Source: Inia geoffrensis
Lineage: Eukaryota > Chordata > Mammalia > Artiodactyla > Iniidae
Reading direction: 5' to 3'
DNA length: 64,000 nucleotides
NCBI GenBank assembly: GCA_036417435.1
Contig: CM070904.1
Location: forward strand, 128,960,695-129,024,694
Below the pieces are notes generated by a model. The model was given only the letters and a program-made list of their open reading frames with translations, was not told the origin of the DNA and did no database searches. A program made the translations under genes and the position numbers. How positions within the stretch are numbered: the stretch's first letter is position 1; every line of letters starts with the position of its first letter. Shown here piece by piece: positions 11,427 through 21,429 of this stretch.

Positions 11427-11630
11427 GGGCTTCCCTGGTGGCGCAGTGGTTGAGAGTCCTCCTGCCGATGCAGGGGACGCGGGTTCGTGCCCCGGTCCGG
11501 GAAGATCCCACGTGCCACGGAGCGGCCGCGCCCGTGAGCCATGGCCGCTGAGCCTGTGCGTCTGGAGCCTGTGGTCCGCAGCGGGAGAGGCCACAACTGT
11601 GAGAGGCTCGCGTACTGCAAAAAAAAAAAA
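11427..11630 (+). mobile_element. CHR SINE with short target-site duplication
   Basis: Full-length copy with B-box-like GGGTTCGTGCCCC and a 12-nt A-tail. AAGACTGAG occurs immediately before the head and immediately after the tail, so the insertion footprint is preserved. Confidence 0.95.
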
Positions 11631-12508
11631 GACTGAGACTGTTGTGGAGGCTCAATGAGCATGACCTCCCCTTGATGCCAAGTGGACTGGAGAAATAGGG
11701 CCCGTGCACTCGTCAGTGGCTGGAATCTCAGATTTTAGAGTGGGGCAGACCCAGAGTCAAAGTCTATGTCTATTCTTAGTCGAGTCATTCAAATTCTCTG
11801 AGTTTCTGTTTCTGGATTAACCATGTGGTACTTTGACACCTGGGGCCAATTCCTCGAAATAGTAAACAACTTGCCCTGAAGCATGCTTTTCAAATGCAAA
11901 GCAACCAGTCCAGAGTTCACACTCGACCACCTCATTTATTAGGCCCTCACATTCCAGGCTATTATCCACCTGCCCTAATCACACTAGGGCCAGATAGCAG
12001 ACAGCTAGGGGCAGCTCATACGCCCCAGAACCTGCTGCAATTATTCAAAGTAGCCAGTCCGAGCCTGCTTACCCTGCCGTGCCCATTCTTTCCTTGGAAA
12101 GCACAGTACAGCTTTCTTGCCCACATCCCCCTACTCCCTCTGCCTCCCACCAAAGCCTGGTGCCTCTCCATATGGCCCTGTGTGCCACGTCTCCTGTTTC
12201 TAGGGAACTGTGAGTATGATAGGCTTCTTTGTCTTTGTCACTTCTGCATCTGCATGTCCTATCATACATGATTAGGACAAATCCTGAAAACAGGCTGATG
12301 AGGTTTATGCCCACCTTCTAGGGCTGCTGTGGGGACGGAGCATAGTCACCCATCTAAGGTGCTGGCACAAGGCCCCTGCCAGGACTGATACACTGTGGCA
12401 ATTATTACCATCTTTATTACCTGAAAACCTCTACATCCCAGGGCCATGCTTCCAGAAAAAGTGACAGAATTATGTCCTGTTGGCTGACTTGTTCTGTGTC
12501 CATACCTA
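11631..12508. other. Stretch without recognised gene
   Basis: GC near average. The 125-residue open frame at 11,894-12,271 lacks codon or domain support and has no splice context I trust. A MIR-like phrase may lie near 11,730-11,850. Confidence 0.4.
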
Positions 12509-12522
12509 AGATTTGGAGGTTC

Positions 12523-12847
12523 TTTTTTTTTTTTTTTAATTTATTTTATTTATTTATTTTTGGCTGTGTTGGGTCTTCGTTGCTGCACGTGGGCTTTCCC
12601 TAGTTGTGGCGAGCGGGGGCTACTCTTCGTTGTGGTGTGCAGGCTTCTCACTGTGGTGGCTTCTCTTGCTGCGGAGCACGGACTCTAGGCGCACAGGCTT
12701 CAGTAGTTGCAGCACACGCGCTCAGTAGTTGTGGCTCGCGGGCTTGGTCACTCTGCGGCATGTGGGATCTTCCCGGACCAGGGCTCGAACTCGGGTTCCC
12801 TGCATTGGCGGGCAGATTCTCAACCACTGCTCCACCAGGGAAGGCCC
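12523..12847 (-). mobile_element. Long CHR-family SINE with target-site duplication
   Basis: Minus-strand copy of about 325 bp whose body repeats short CAGTAGTTG / CTTCGTTG-type modules before the tRNA-like head. The left flank AGATTTGGAGGTTC (12,509-12,522) and right flank AGATTTGGAAGTTC (12,848-12,861) differ at one position, a clear target-site duplication. Compared with the 210-bp copies it carries an extended internal region. Confidence 0.92.
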
Positions 12848-12861
12848 AGATTTGGAAGTTC

Positions 12862-14980
12862 TGATTGGCAGGGCCTGGAGCTGGGGGTGGGGTGAGCCCT
12901 ACTAGAAGCACACATATGAGAGTATGATTCCCTGAAAGAAACTGAGGGGGTTTAGATGGTAGATAAGATAATCCAAGCACACACTAGAAGCCAGTGGTTC
13001 AAATGGTTGTTGTTAACTTTTGAAGGGTTAAAAACCACACGATGACCAGAACTTTATCTCTATCCAGTGAGAAACATGCTATTTAAATAGTCACCTCAAG
13101 TCCATTTTTCTCTCTGACCGCAAAAAAGACTATGAAAACAAAAATGTGGCTAAGATGGGTACAATGTGAAGAAAGGCTTCTTATCACAGAAGAGAAAAAG
13201 AGAAAGGAAAGAAGAAGGAAGGAAAGGAGGGAGGGAGTGAGGGAAGGAGAACGCTCTTCTTAAAATCTTATACATAGAAAAACCCATTCCACCAGGAGAC
13301 ATAACAGCAAAACAGAAGAAAAACTTTGCTAAGGAATCTGTGCCCACGTCGATTCTCTGTCATTAGGAAGAGAGTCTAACGCTGCTTGTGGCCGTTCATG
13401 CTCCATAAAAATGAAAAATGTATGTCGATAGTTGAGTTTTATGAAAGACATGGTGGGTTTTGGACCAAGGTACTATTTTCCAGTGTAGTCCTCTTTTTCG
13501 TACAAACAATGAATTCTTATAAACAATGACTTCCCCCTGGAAGGTTTTAGACACCTAGGATTCTAAGGATTCTAAGGCTCTCCTTCCTGCCACGCTGACA
13601 TATGTGAAATCCACCCAAGGGTCTTTCCCAACGGACTCCTGAACAGAAAGCAGTGGACTACGTGTTTTACTGCAAGGGCACCGCGAAAAGGAATCAGCAC
13701 TCCCTACAGCAGCAATGCAACAGTTTTCACTGGCCTTGGAAAAGTCTAATCCCAATTTGAGCCCATATTTAAGCCTAATTTAAACCCATGTTGATATGAC
13801 CAGTAGGAACTGACTTTTCTGAAAAAGAAGAAAGCAGCATGCCCCTGGCCACGTGAAAAGCCATGTGCACACAATAGGAACGAGTCCAGGCAAAGCTCAG
13901 ACCTCCAGGCAGCCTTTTCTGTTCTTCGTGCTGCTTCCTAAGCACCGCTTGCAATTCCCAAACTGACCTCACCCTTAAATTCTCAAACTGACTGAATTTT
14001 GTTAAACTCTCATAGTTTGACATTGAAATATTCACTGTGGTGAGGACAGCCTTATGCAATTGGGGTTCTGTGCCGTGCAGGGCACCCCAGGATTAGAGCT
14101 AGCCTGTCTGTCCAGCCACAGCGTCCCTGGGGTCACACATCCCACCTGGCACGACACCCAGTAAACAGCTTGTTTCCTTCCCAGAGTAGGTTCTGCTTGG
14201 GACTCTGCCCCTCTTCCCGGCTTCTAAGCCTAAGACAAATTATACTTGCCCTTTGCAATCCAGCCCTGAGGATGCCCACCCTGACCTGCATCCAGCCTGG
14301 GTCAGGTGGCTGTCCTGTGTGCACCCTGACACCTAACTGACTGCTTAACACCCTACAGAGTAATTTCTTGTTCCCCCGGCTGTCTGATTCTTAGATAAAA
14401 GGATCTAGGTTGTACTTACGTTCTTATCCCGGGCTCCTAGCACACTGCCTGCTATATAATAAAAATTCTAGACATATTTGTTAAATGAGTAACTGAAAAA
14501 ATGAGGAAGGAAATGAATATTTATTTAGAAGTATTTCTAGAAGTTTCCGGAAAGCCACAGAACTCCTTTCAGCTGACTTTTTTGTCTATCTCCCTTCCAG
14601 ATTCTGCACATGCACCTCTGACATCCTAGTCATGCCCCTGTGCGTATGAATTAATTAAGGACACCCAGCAGGATGGAGGGCTCAGTGTCACAGCATTTTA
14701 GGGTGGGAAGGATAGAGGCTTCCGAGAACGGCAGATAGGTCACCCAACATTTTCTGACCAAACAGAGACTCTCTTGCAGCTCATGACTTGTTGAATTCTG
14801 AGCTGAGTGGGGGAGCAGCTGAGGATGGAGCAGCATCTGAATGCCCCTTGATTCCCCACATCCCCGCACAGTCGCTGGGCTTTGGGGGCCCAGCACCTGC
14901 GAACCTCTCCACCGACACCTCTCACAGTTCTCCACCTCACCCTTTCATTACAACTGCACTACTGTCATGGCAGTTCCAGA
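12862..14980. other. Stretch without recognised gene
   Basis: Mostly unremarkable DNA holding the purine tract at 13,187-13,250. No exon-like interval or identifiable repeat dominates. Short open frames on both strands are chance. Confidence 0.45.
13187..13250. repeat. Purine-rich (GAA/GGAA) tract
   Basis: Nearly pure A/G on the plus strand, in irregular AAGG, GAAG and GGGA units. Low-complexity DNA capable of unusual structure. Confidence 0.85.
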
Positions 14981-14984
14981 AGGG

Positions 14985-15535
14985 CATGAAGCTTTTTCTA
15001 GCCTCTGTGAACTAAAATATTGCCTGCCGCATCAGTAAACAAAGGACGTTTCAGCCGTCAAGCCATCACATTAAAGCTGCCCTTATGGTGAGCCCCAAGG
15101 GAACTCTGAATAGAGGCAGGATGCCCCCCACCATCGAATCATCAGGCTGCAGCCACCCACCCCACGCATGGTGCACCCGAGGAGACTCAGGATAAGAGAG
15201 CACAGGATACTGGCCCCAGATAGCTGAGGTGCATATCAAAGGAATGATTTCAGTACGCCCAGACTCTTGCATCTTCCCATACGTAAAAATGCGCTACGCT
15301 CCTTAACTTGAGATACCTGGTTTTCCTTTATTAACAGTAATCTTTTGATGTTCCGACTACCTGGTCTTTGTTGCAAAAACTCCTATATATCCTGGCTCCC
15401 TCTACCTCCCTTGCCTCTTCAGAACAGTTTCTTAGCGTTATCTGAGATGTTGTGTCCTGGGCTTGAAGTCCTCAGAATGTCTGCCAAATAAAACATAATA
15501 CTCAACTTTTAGGTCGTGCCATTTTCTTCCATTGA
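14985..15535 (+). mobile_element. Probable solo ERV LTR
   Basis: The 3' half reads as a retroviral promoter and R region: CTCCTATATATCCTGGCTCC (TATA-like), TATCTGAGATGTTGTGTCC, then a CCAAATAAAACATAATACTC poly(A) signal. The 5' half includes CAGTAAACAAAGGACG and AAGCTGCCCTTATGGTGAGC. This pattern resembles LTRs known from cetartiodactyl endogenous retroviruses. No internal viral coding region lies beside it, so it looks like a solo LTR. Exact ends and duplication are not resolved. Confidence 0.65.
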
Positions 15536-15840
15536 CACCTCAAAGTCTTCGCATATGCTGTTCTCTCTGCCTGGCGTGCCCCTCCCTGATTTCTTTCACT
15601 TTGGGTCTGATGTCCCCTCCCCTGAGGGCCCTCTCTAGCTTTCCTACCTAAGTCAGGCGTCTCATTATCTCTTGGCTCAGGTGATTTCCTTTAGAGCATG
15701 TGCCACCCACAGGCTTGTCCCTCTCCTGTCTCAAACCACCACTGGACTCTCAGCACAAGAGAGCAGAGCTGATGCTGTCTCGCCCAACCTCCTATTCTCA
15801 GGGCTGAGCCCAGGGCCTAGCACACAGGTGTTCAATAAAT
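15536..15840 (+). mobile_element. L2 3' fragment
   Basis: TCTTCGCATATGCTGTTCTC, TCTCTGCCTGGCGTGCCCC and a closing GTGTTCAATAAATATTTCTC match the L2 3' end. The LTR next to it may have inserted into this element. Confidence 0.7.
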
Positions 15841-15844
15841 ATTT

Positions 15845-16785
15845 CTCAAGTGCACAGCTGTCACTCTTTAGGCTTGTGGCTCATGCTGGGAGCATCTTCT
15901 CCCTCAACTGAAATCCACAGAGGGTACTCAGCCAGGCTAGGGCTTTCCCAAGGACCCCCTCTTCACATTCGGAGTCAGAGACAGCAAATTTGAAATTCCA
16001 TTCAGCCACATTGATGATATAGGTTCCACTGGAAAAATACCTTATGCCTCACGCTCGTCTTTTCTCCCTTAGCTGGTGTGTTTTGTATCTTTTTATTCTC
16101 TTTTCCCCCTGACGTGGCCATTTGGTCATTACTGATTTCACTTCACCAAAAGAACATTATTCTTTCGATTTCCGTGTTGAGAATGCCCTTGTACATAGAA
16201 AGATACTTTCACCATGAGCCCACCTGAGATTTCTGAGTAGTTACTTCCTAATGTGAAGAATATTTTTACAGGTGGCTAGAATGCTACAACATTAGCAAGC
16301 TTTGGTAGAGTTCAGGGCAGTATACATCCCTTAGGAGTTGTTCGTGTTTGAGCTGCTATTTCTGGCAGTGCTGTATGTACTTTGGGAAGCCCCAGGAATG
16401 AATCTTTGGTGGTGATGGTTGGTGTGGATTAAGCTCACACCACCGCTGCCTTAAATAAAAGCGCTGCCATGTTGACGGCCTAAATGCACTCCAGCCTCCT
16501 CTAACTTCACTTTCCTACACACAGGAGACTTCCTAAAACAGCATTTTCTCCAATACACTGAGTACATGCCGTTATAGAGGAGCCCACACTCCTGGAGAAA
16601 TTTGGCAGGTGAAGTTATTTTGCGAAGTCTGAAGGTCACTTTCTTGGACTCTCTCATCAACACTTTTCCCTCAGGGTAATGAGGTCGGCTCTTTGGGAAC
16701 TAAGGTGGCTTGCAAAAAAGTATGTCTATGTACAGCTGATATAAAACCAGGAATGAAAGAATAACTTGTAAGTATGTGTGTGTAT
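15845..16785. other. Stretch without recognised features
   Basis: No exon, known repeat or simple tract that I can name. Confidence 0.4.
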
Positions 16786-16789
16786 ACAT

Positions 16790-16950
16790 GATAACAATAG
16801 CTTATATTTATAAATTCTGTGTGCTCTATGCTGCGCAATCTGCACAAATTATTTCATTTAATCCTTGCAAGTATCGTGCCCATCTCAAGATGAGGAAACA
16901 CCCAGCCATTAAGTGGTGGGGCTGACATTCGACCCCAGGCAGCTTAATTT
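16790..16950 (-). mobile_element. MIR SINE, minus strand
   Basis: TTATTTCATTTAATCCTTGC, AAGATGAGGAAAC, TTAAGTGGTGGGGCTGACAT and TTCGACCCCAGGCAG follow the order of the MIR reverse complement. Confidence 0.8.
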
Positions 16951-16964
16951 CAGTACTCTATTTA

Positions 16965-17062
16965 TTTGTGCCTGTGTACATTCCTATATGTATATGGACA
17001 CACATCCACATCACACACATGTATCATATATACATACACACATGCTAACATATATGTAAATG
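16965..17062. repeat. AT/CA-rich simple sequence
   Basis: Irregular TATG, CACA and ATATATAC units with many purine-pyrimidine alternations. Degenerate microsatellite. Confidence 0.7.
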
Positions 17063-17550
17063 CTTAAGAAAAGTTTCTGGGTGGGCACAGTACTCTGTTA
17101 ACTGTGGGAAAGGGAATGAAATTGGGGGTCGATGCCTACTTGTTACCCTCCTCCTCTAATCATTTGAATCCTTTGAAACAAACATGGATTATTCCTGTAC
17201 TTGAAAAACCAAGTTATCGATTTTGCTGAATGTGTCTCCACTAGAAATGCTTACTGAGTCACTGAATGTTAAGTATGGCTCATGATTTTTTCTTTTCTTT
17301 TGCCTTTGGAAGGGCAGGTAGGAAAAACTGGCAGGATGAGAAAGCATAAAGTTAACAGGAGCAGCATCTTGAGACCTCCTTGCCTTCCAGAACACCAAGG
17401 ACAGAACAGTCCACAGACAGCTTACCCCTGGCCATGGGACACTGTCTCTCCAGCTCATTCCTGCCTCAAATCCAAGAGCTTCGGCAGTAAGAGTACAAGA
17501 GAATCTGTTCATGTCTTTTTCGCAACTCTCTTTAAACATTCTGACTTCCA

Positions 17551-17764
17551 GGGCTTCCCTGGTAGCGCAGTGGTTGAGAGTCTGCCTGCCGATGCAGAGG
17601 ACGTGGGTTTGTGCCCCGGTCCGGGAAGATCCCACATGCTGCGGGGTGGCTGGGCCCGTGAGCCATGGCCGCTGAGCCTGCGCGTCCGGAGCCTGTGCTC
17701 CGCAACAGGAGAGGCCACAGCGGTGAGAGGCCCATGTACCACAAAAAACAAAAACAAACAAACA
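17551..17764 (+). mobile_element. CHR SINE with long target-site duplication
   Basis: Full-length copy with A-box-like TAGCGCAGTGG and a CAAACAAACAA-type tail. The left flank AAACATTCTGACTTCCA (17,534-17,550) recurs after the tail as AAACATCCTGACTTACA (17,765-17,781), two differences in 17 nt. The overlapping 193- and 197-residue open frames are SINE translation. Confidence 0.95.
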
Positions 17765-17929
17765 AAACATCCTGACTTACATAAATTCATCCTCTCGAAG
17801 GATGCCGGCTGGTTTGAAGATGCTCATAGCACCACGATACCAAGTACTGGGTTAAGACAGCTGTGGACACCATGAGACATGTTATTTGTCCCTCAAGGTG
17901 AACGGAGCAGGCGCTTTGCTTATTTGCAC

Positions 17930-18200
17930 TGTACCCTGCATTTCTACCGCAATTTGTTCTTTGTGCATTTTAACACCCCTTCCTCCCTCACTGATCAGTG
18001 AACTCAGCTTTTGCCAGACTGGACCTTGACTTTCTTATTTGATTGTTTTTGTGTTTTGCCCTTTCCAGCTTTTCCATGCGTTGGGCCATTTGTGTGCTTC
18101 TGGGAATTGTCTTTTCATACCCTTTGTCCATTCTCTACTGGCCTGTCTTGTTCAGTGCTTTACAGGCATTTTTACACAGTAAGGCTATTAGTCGTTGGGA
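17930..18200. mobile_element. Possible L1 remnant
   Basis: CTTTGTCCATTCTCTACTGG and a T-rich plus strand recall a decayed L1 segment. Weak assignment by phrase only. Confidence 0.35.
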
Positions 18201-18204
18201 AAAG

Positions 18205-18370
18205 CAGTAATGATAGTAGCTAAAGCATAATGAATGCTACTCTGCGCCAGGCCCTCTGCTACGCACTTTACATGCTCCACTGAATTTTCATTCTCATTTA
18301 GGAACCTCAGTCACAGAGATTCAAGCCCAGCAGGCTGGCTCCCCGGTTAGTGCTCCAAACGTGTTCTTAT
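18205..18370 (-). mobile_element. MIR SINE, minus strand
   Basis: TGATAGTAGCTAAAGCATAA, GCGCCAGGCCCTCTGCTACG and CACTTTACATGCTCCACTGA match the MIR reverse complement order. Confidence 0.75.
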
Positions 18371-18699
18371 GCCACTAAGGACATCCTGGGCCCTCACACT
18401 CCCTAGACACCCTCCTCCTCTCCGAGGCTTTTCTACCTGTCCTTTCAGGGTGACTGCTTCCTTTTGAAATCTGCAACATATATTTTAGGGCTAATTGTAT
18501 CCATTTTCAGAAATTCAATTGTCCTAACACATAGATTACACCCAAATCAGAACACCAGTCTCCACCCTTCCAGATCCACGTCTCTATTTTCCTGTGTCTC
18601 CTTCTGAAAATTCAATACGGACTTCAAGTTGAGGTGGTAGAAAACCAGATCCCTGAGGTAAAGGGAGGTCTCCAAGACCAATGGAGCTGCAAGGGCTTG

Positions 18700-18890
18700 G
18701 GATCCAGAAAATACTGGGTTTAAATTTAGACTCATGCCCCAAGGGATCATGACACAGTACATAGGTCTAAAGTCACCTACAAAATGGGAATAGTAATACT
18801 CTTGGCTTTGCTAGGTAATGGTGATGAATGACTCAAGGAGTGTCTAGTTCTGGCCACGGTACAACAAATGTTAGCGTTTCTCCCGCTAAA
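18700..18890 (+). mobile_element. MIR SINE, plus strand
   Basis: The body shows ACTGGGTTTAAATTTAGACT, CACCTACAAAATGGGAATAG and GGTGATGAATGACTCAAGGA in consensus order. Diverged. Confidence 0.65.
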
Positions 18891-18952
18891 GACTTGTGCT
18901 TCCCTCTGGTTTCTGCGTTGCAGGGGGCTTCCAGGCCTGCAGTAGGGTAGTT

Positions 18953-19165
18953 GGTGGTCCCCGAAGTGGTTAGAGCCCAACCTCTGGAGTGGCCTCGGGT
19001 CAAATTCTGGTTCTACCAGTTTGTTGCTGTCAAATTAATTCTCCAAGGTTCAGGCTACTCATGCGTGAAATGGACTAAGGAGGGTAGCCAAGTGTGGGAT
19101 TTCTTGAGGATTAAATGTTCCAGTCCATGGAAAGTGCTTGCCACACAGTAAGTGGTGCGTTCATT
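18953..19165 (+). mobile_element. MIR SINE, plus strand
   Basis: GAAGTGGTTAGAGCCCAACC, GGTCAAATTCTGGTTCTACC, GGATTAAATGTTCCAGTCC and TGCCACACAGTAAGTGGTGC give a nearly complete MIR. The GTAAGT inside is part of the repeat, not a gene donor. Confidence 0.82.
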
Positions 19166-19739
19166 CACAGAGCATTTATTGAGTACCTGCTACGTGCCAG
19201 GCATGTTCTAGGCGCTGGTGAGCCAGCGGTGTACCGGCCATTGAAAGTGTAAATGGCTAGACGCTATGTATTCCATTTGCGATCTGCTTCGCAGGAAGTT
19301 CTTTGTAATTCTCGATGCGACTTCCTTTTTCTAGTTCTTACTTCTTAAACTTTGCGCTGGTCCGCAGTCTCGCACCTGCTTTTTTCCCACGGTCTTAGAC
19401 AAATGTATTGTAAGAAGGATTTTGAGAATTAGGCGCCACCGTCCGCGGCCTGGTCAACGCCAGCTTGCGGATCCAAACCTCACCCAGGGGTCTCCGCTTG
19501 GGGCTCCCAGAGAAGGAGTGGGAGGATGGAGATGCCAAGGGCTTATGAGCGCTGCCAAAATGTCGCGATGCAACAGCCACTTCTAGATTTGCTCGGTATC
19601 AAGGACCACGATCCCGGGGGCGCCCGGCCGCCTGGACCTCGCTCCCTGGCCGGCGCCTAAAGGAGGAAGAGGAGGAGACGCCCAGGACGGATCCCCGCCG
19701 GGGCTCGGGGAGACGCGACGCCAGACCCAGCCTGCGCGC

Positions 19740-20340
19740 GCTCCCCGGCCCGGCCTCCCCGCGTGCCCCGGCTCGGCCACGCCCCTCCGCCCTCGCCCCG
19801 CCCCCGAGGACCACACCCGACCCCTGCCTACCGGCTGCCGCCGCTTGCCCCTCCCCCAGCCTCCAGGCGACTAAGGCTCGGCCCCACCCCCTGCTTTTCC
19901 ACCCCTCACCCCCGCCCTCCCCTCGGCAGCTTCAGATAGGCCCCGCCCCTCCACTATAGCCTCGCCCACTAATTATTCACACCCCTCCCCGCCTTTCGGC
20001 CGCCTTCTAGACCCCGCCCCCTCTGAGCTTGCCCCGCCCCTTGCTAGTCCACACTCCGCCCCTGCCTCCCGGAGTCCCAGGCTAGGACCCGTCACCTCCT
20101 TCTCCAGGTTTTCCTCCCACCCCAGTCTCCCCAGGGGGCTCGGCTCAGACTCTGCCCCCGCCGCCCAAGGCCCAGCGCCGGCGCAGGACCACGCCTCGCC
20201 CGCGGCCCCGCCTCCGAACCCCCGCCCCTTGGACCCCGCCGGGGTCGGGAGACCACCCCTGCAGCTGGCTCCCTGGTCCTGGTCTCCCGCGCCCCGCCCC
20301 CGCCCCCGCGGCCCCGCCCCGGTGCGGGGACCACCCTCTG
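19740..20340. promoter_or_regulatory. GC-box array (Sp1/KLF-type sites)
   Basis: At least seven CCCCGCCC or CTCCGCCC cores occur, mostly in one orientation, separated by short pyrimidine-rich spacers. Sp1/KLF factors bind such sites in TATA-less promoters. The minus strand carries many G runs and could fold into G-quadruplexes. Confidence 0.75.
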
Positions 20341-20393
20341 CCCGCGGAGGCGGGGGCCAAGCGCTCGGGCCACTCTCGGCTGTCCCGGCCCTT

Positions 20394-20413
20394 CGCCGCC
20401 GCCGCCGCCGCGC
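20394..20413. repeat. (GCC)n tract in the probable 5' UTR
   Basis: Five to six uninterrupted CGC/GCC triplets just upstream of the ATG-containing exon. Such tracts are common in 5' UTRs of CpG-island genes and can vary in length. Confidence 0.85.
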
Positions 20414-20445
20414 GGTGGTTCCCGCGGATCCGCTCGCGCCGCCGG

Positions 20446-20452
20446 CCGGAAG
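20446..20452 (+). promoter_or_regulatory. ETS-type core (CCGGAAG)
   Basis: A perfect CCGGAAG lies about 50 bp upstream of the ATG at 20,497, inside the island. ETS-family sites often sit near TATA-less starts. Binding is inferred only from sequence. Confidence 0.5.
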
Positions 20453-20496
20453 AGCTCTCAGACCGCGAGGAGAGCCGCAGGAACCCGTGGGACGCA

Positions 20497-20507
20497 ATGC
20501 GAGCCAG
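20497..20507 (+). other. Putative first exon end with short ATG segment and splice donor
   Basis: ATGCGAGCCAG is followed directly by GTAGGCAGG, a plausible U2 donor (AG|GTAGGC). The ATG has a purine at -3. If coding, exon 1 supplies Met-Arg-Ala and two bases of a fourth codon (phase 2). If not, it is a short upstream ATG in a non-coding exon. The exon start is unknown, probably between about 20,300 and 20,450. I could not match this start to a known gene. Confidence 0.4.
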
Positions 20508-21033
20508 GTAGGCAGGCTGCACCCCGGACCGTCCCCTGCGGGCCGCTCCAGCCCCGCTCCCAGCCTCTCTCCCGCGGCGCCTGCTGGGGCTCGGCGGGTT
20601 TGCACGCCTCGCGGGCGCCGCTCGTTCCCCCGCCGCCTGAGTTCGGGGCTCCGGGGTGCCCGGGCGCGGCTGGCGCCGGACGGCTTCGGGAAGCCTCTCG
20701 CGCTCCTCGTGCTCCTGGGGGACCCAGTCACCCCGGCGCAGGCGGGCGAGCCGGGGTTCCGGGCCCGGAGCGGCACTCATGGCCCCCGCGTACGCCCGGG
20801 GGATCCCTCTCCCCTGGCCCTAGCGCTTCCCGAGGCTAGCCCTGAAGGGTGGCCCGCCTCGGCGATCGGACGCGTCCTCGGGGCGCTCGGCTCGGGGGGC
20901 TCGGGCGCTCCGAGGGCTGGAGGGGCCGGGGCTTCCTCTGGCGCGGCCCTGGGGAGGAGGGAAGGGCGCGCGGTCCCGGGTTAAACTTGGTGACAATGCA
21001 TATTTCAACTTCTTCGGAGACCTTTCATTTTAG

Positions 21034-21091
21034 GATGGAAATGAAAACCCCGATTTCTGGCTTAGCCGTCCGGGGACCGAGCAGCCGCGAG
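21034..21091 (+). other. Candidate exon inside the CpG island
   Basis: Acceptor ACCTTTCATTTTAG precedes GATGGAAATGAAAACC, and the interval ends GCCGCGAG|GTGACA. It reads open from its own ATG at 21,035: MEMKTPISGLAVRGPSSRE. The start also fits the phase left by the exon ending at 20,507. The upstream block 20,990-21,055 is markedly AT-richer than the surrounding island. It could be an alternative second exon or chance. Confidence 0.25.
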
Positions 21092-21182
21092 GTGACAGCG
21101 CCGGCGGCGGGCGGGTGGGGCCGGCCGGCAGAGACGCACGTTGCAGAGTGGTGTTTCCCGGGAAGCCCGCTCCGCCGTGCGG

Positions 21183-21187
21183 ATTGG
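21183..21187 (-). promoter_or_regulatory. Inverted CCAAT box
   Basis: ATTGG within GCGGATTGGTGG reads CCAAT on the minus strand, an NF-Y-type site in the island. Its relation to a start site is unknown. Confidence 0.35.
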
Positions 21188-21302
21188 TGGTCTGTAGGAT
21201 CCCTGCCTTGGAGTGCGGCGACTCCTAGGCCGGGGCCGGTCGTGCAGCCAGTGGTACCAGGCCGCGCTGGCCCTTCCCCGGCGTGTTGGGCGGCCGGCGG
21301 TG

Positions 21303-21319
21303 CCGCCAGGGGGGCGCAG
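21303..21319 (+). promoter_or_regulatory. CTCF-like motif
   Basis: CCGCCAGGGGGGCGCAG is close to the CTCF core (CCACNAGGGGGCGC) with one extra G. It is at the downstream edge of the island, a common place for CTCF. Unproven. Confidence 0.35.
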
Positions 21320-21429
21320 CGGGACGGCGGCCGGGCTTCCTGCGTGCGGAGAGGCCGGTGGAGCCTCACCAGTCAATGAGATTTAAAAAGGGAACGCCGG
21401 GCTGGATTTTATCCGTGCTTATTCTTTCC

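Larger units (their letters stand above)
19605..21370. promoter_or_regulatory. CpG island promoter
   Basis: About 1.7 kb of dense CpG and high GC, in contrast to AT-leaning flanks; weaker CpG content extends left to about 19,430. There is no TATA box at the likely start. Many GC boxes (CCCCGCCC) lie at 19,740-20,340. The plus strand is C-rich upstream and G-rich downstream of about 20,850, as expected for rightward transcription. It probably drives the gene whose first donor is at 20,508. A divergent minus-strand transcript is possible but not shown. Confidence 0.92.

Noticed and set aside
19973..20984. Open frames of 211-267 residues on both strands of the CpG island
   Set aside because: Stops are rare in very GC-rich DNA. 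Several frames are open at once, and composition is Arg/Pro/Gly/Ala low complexity with no domain.
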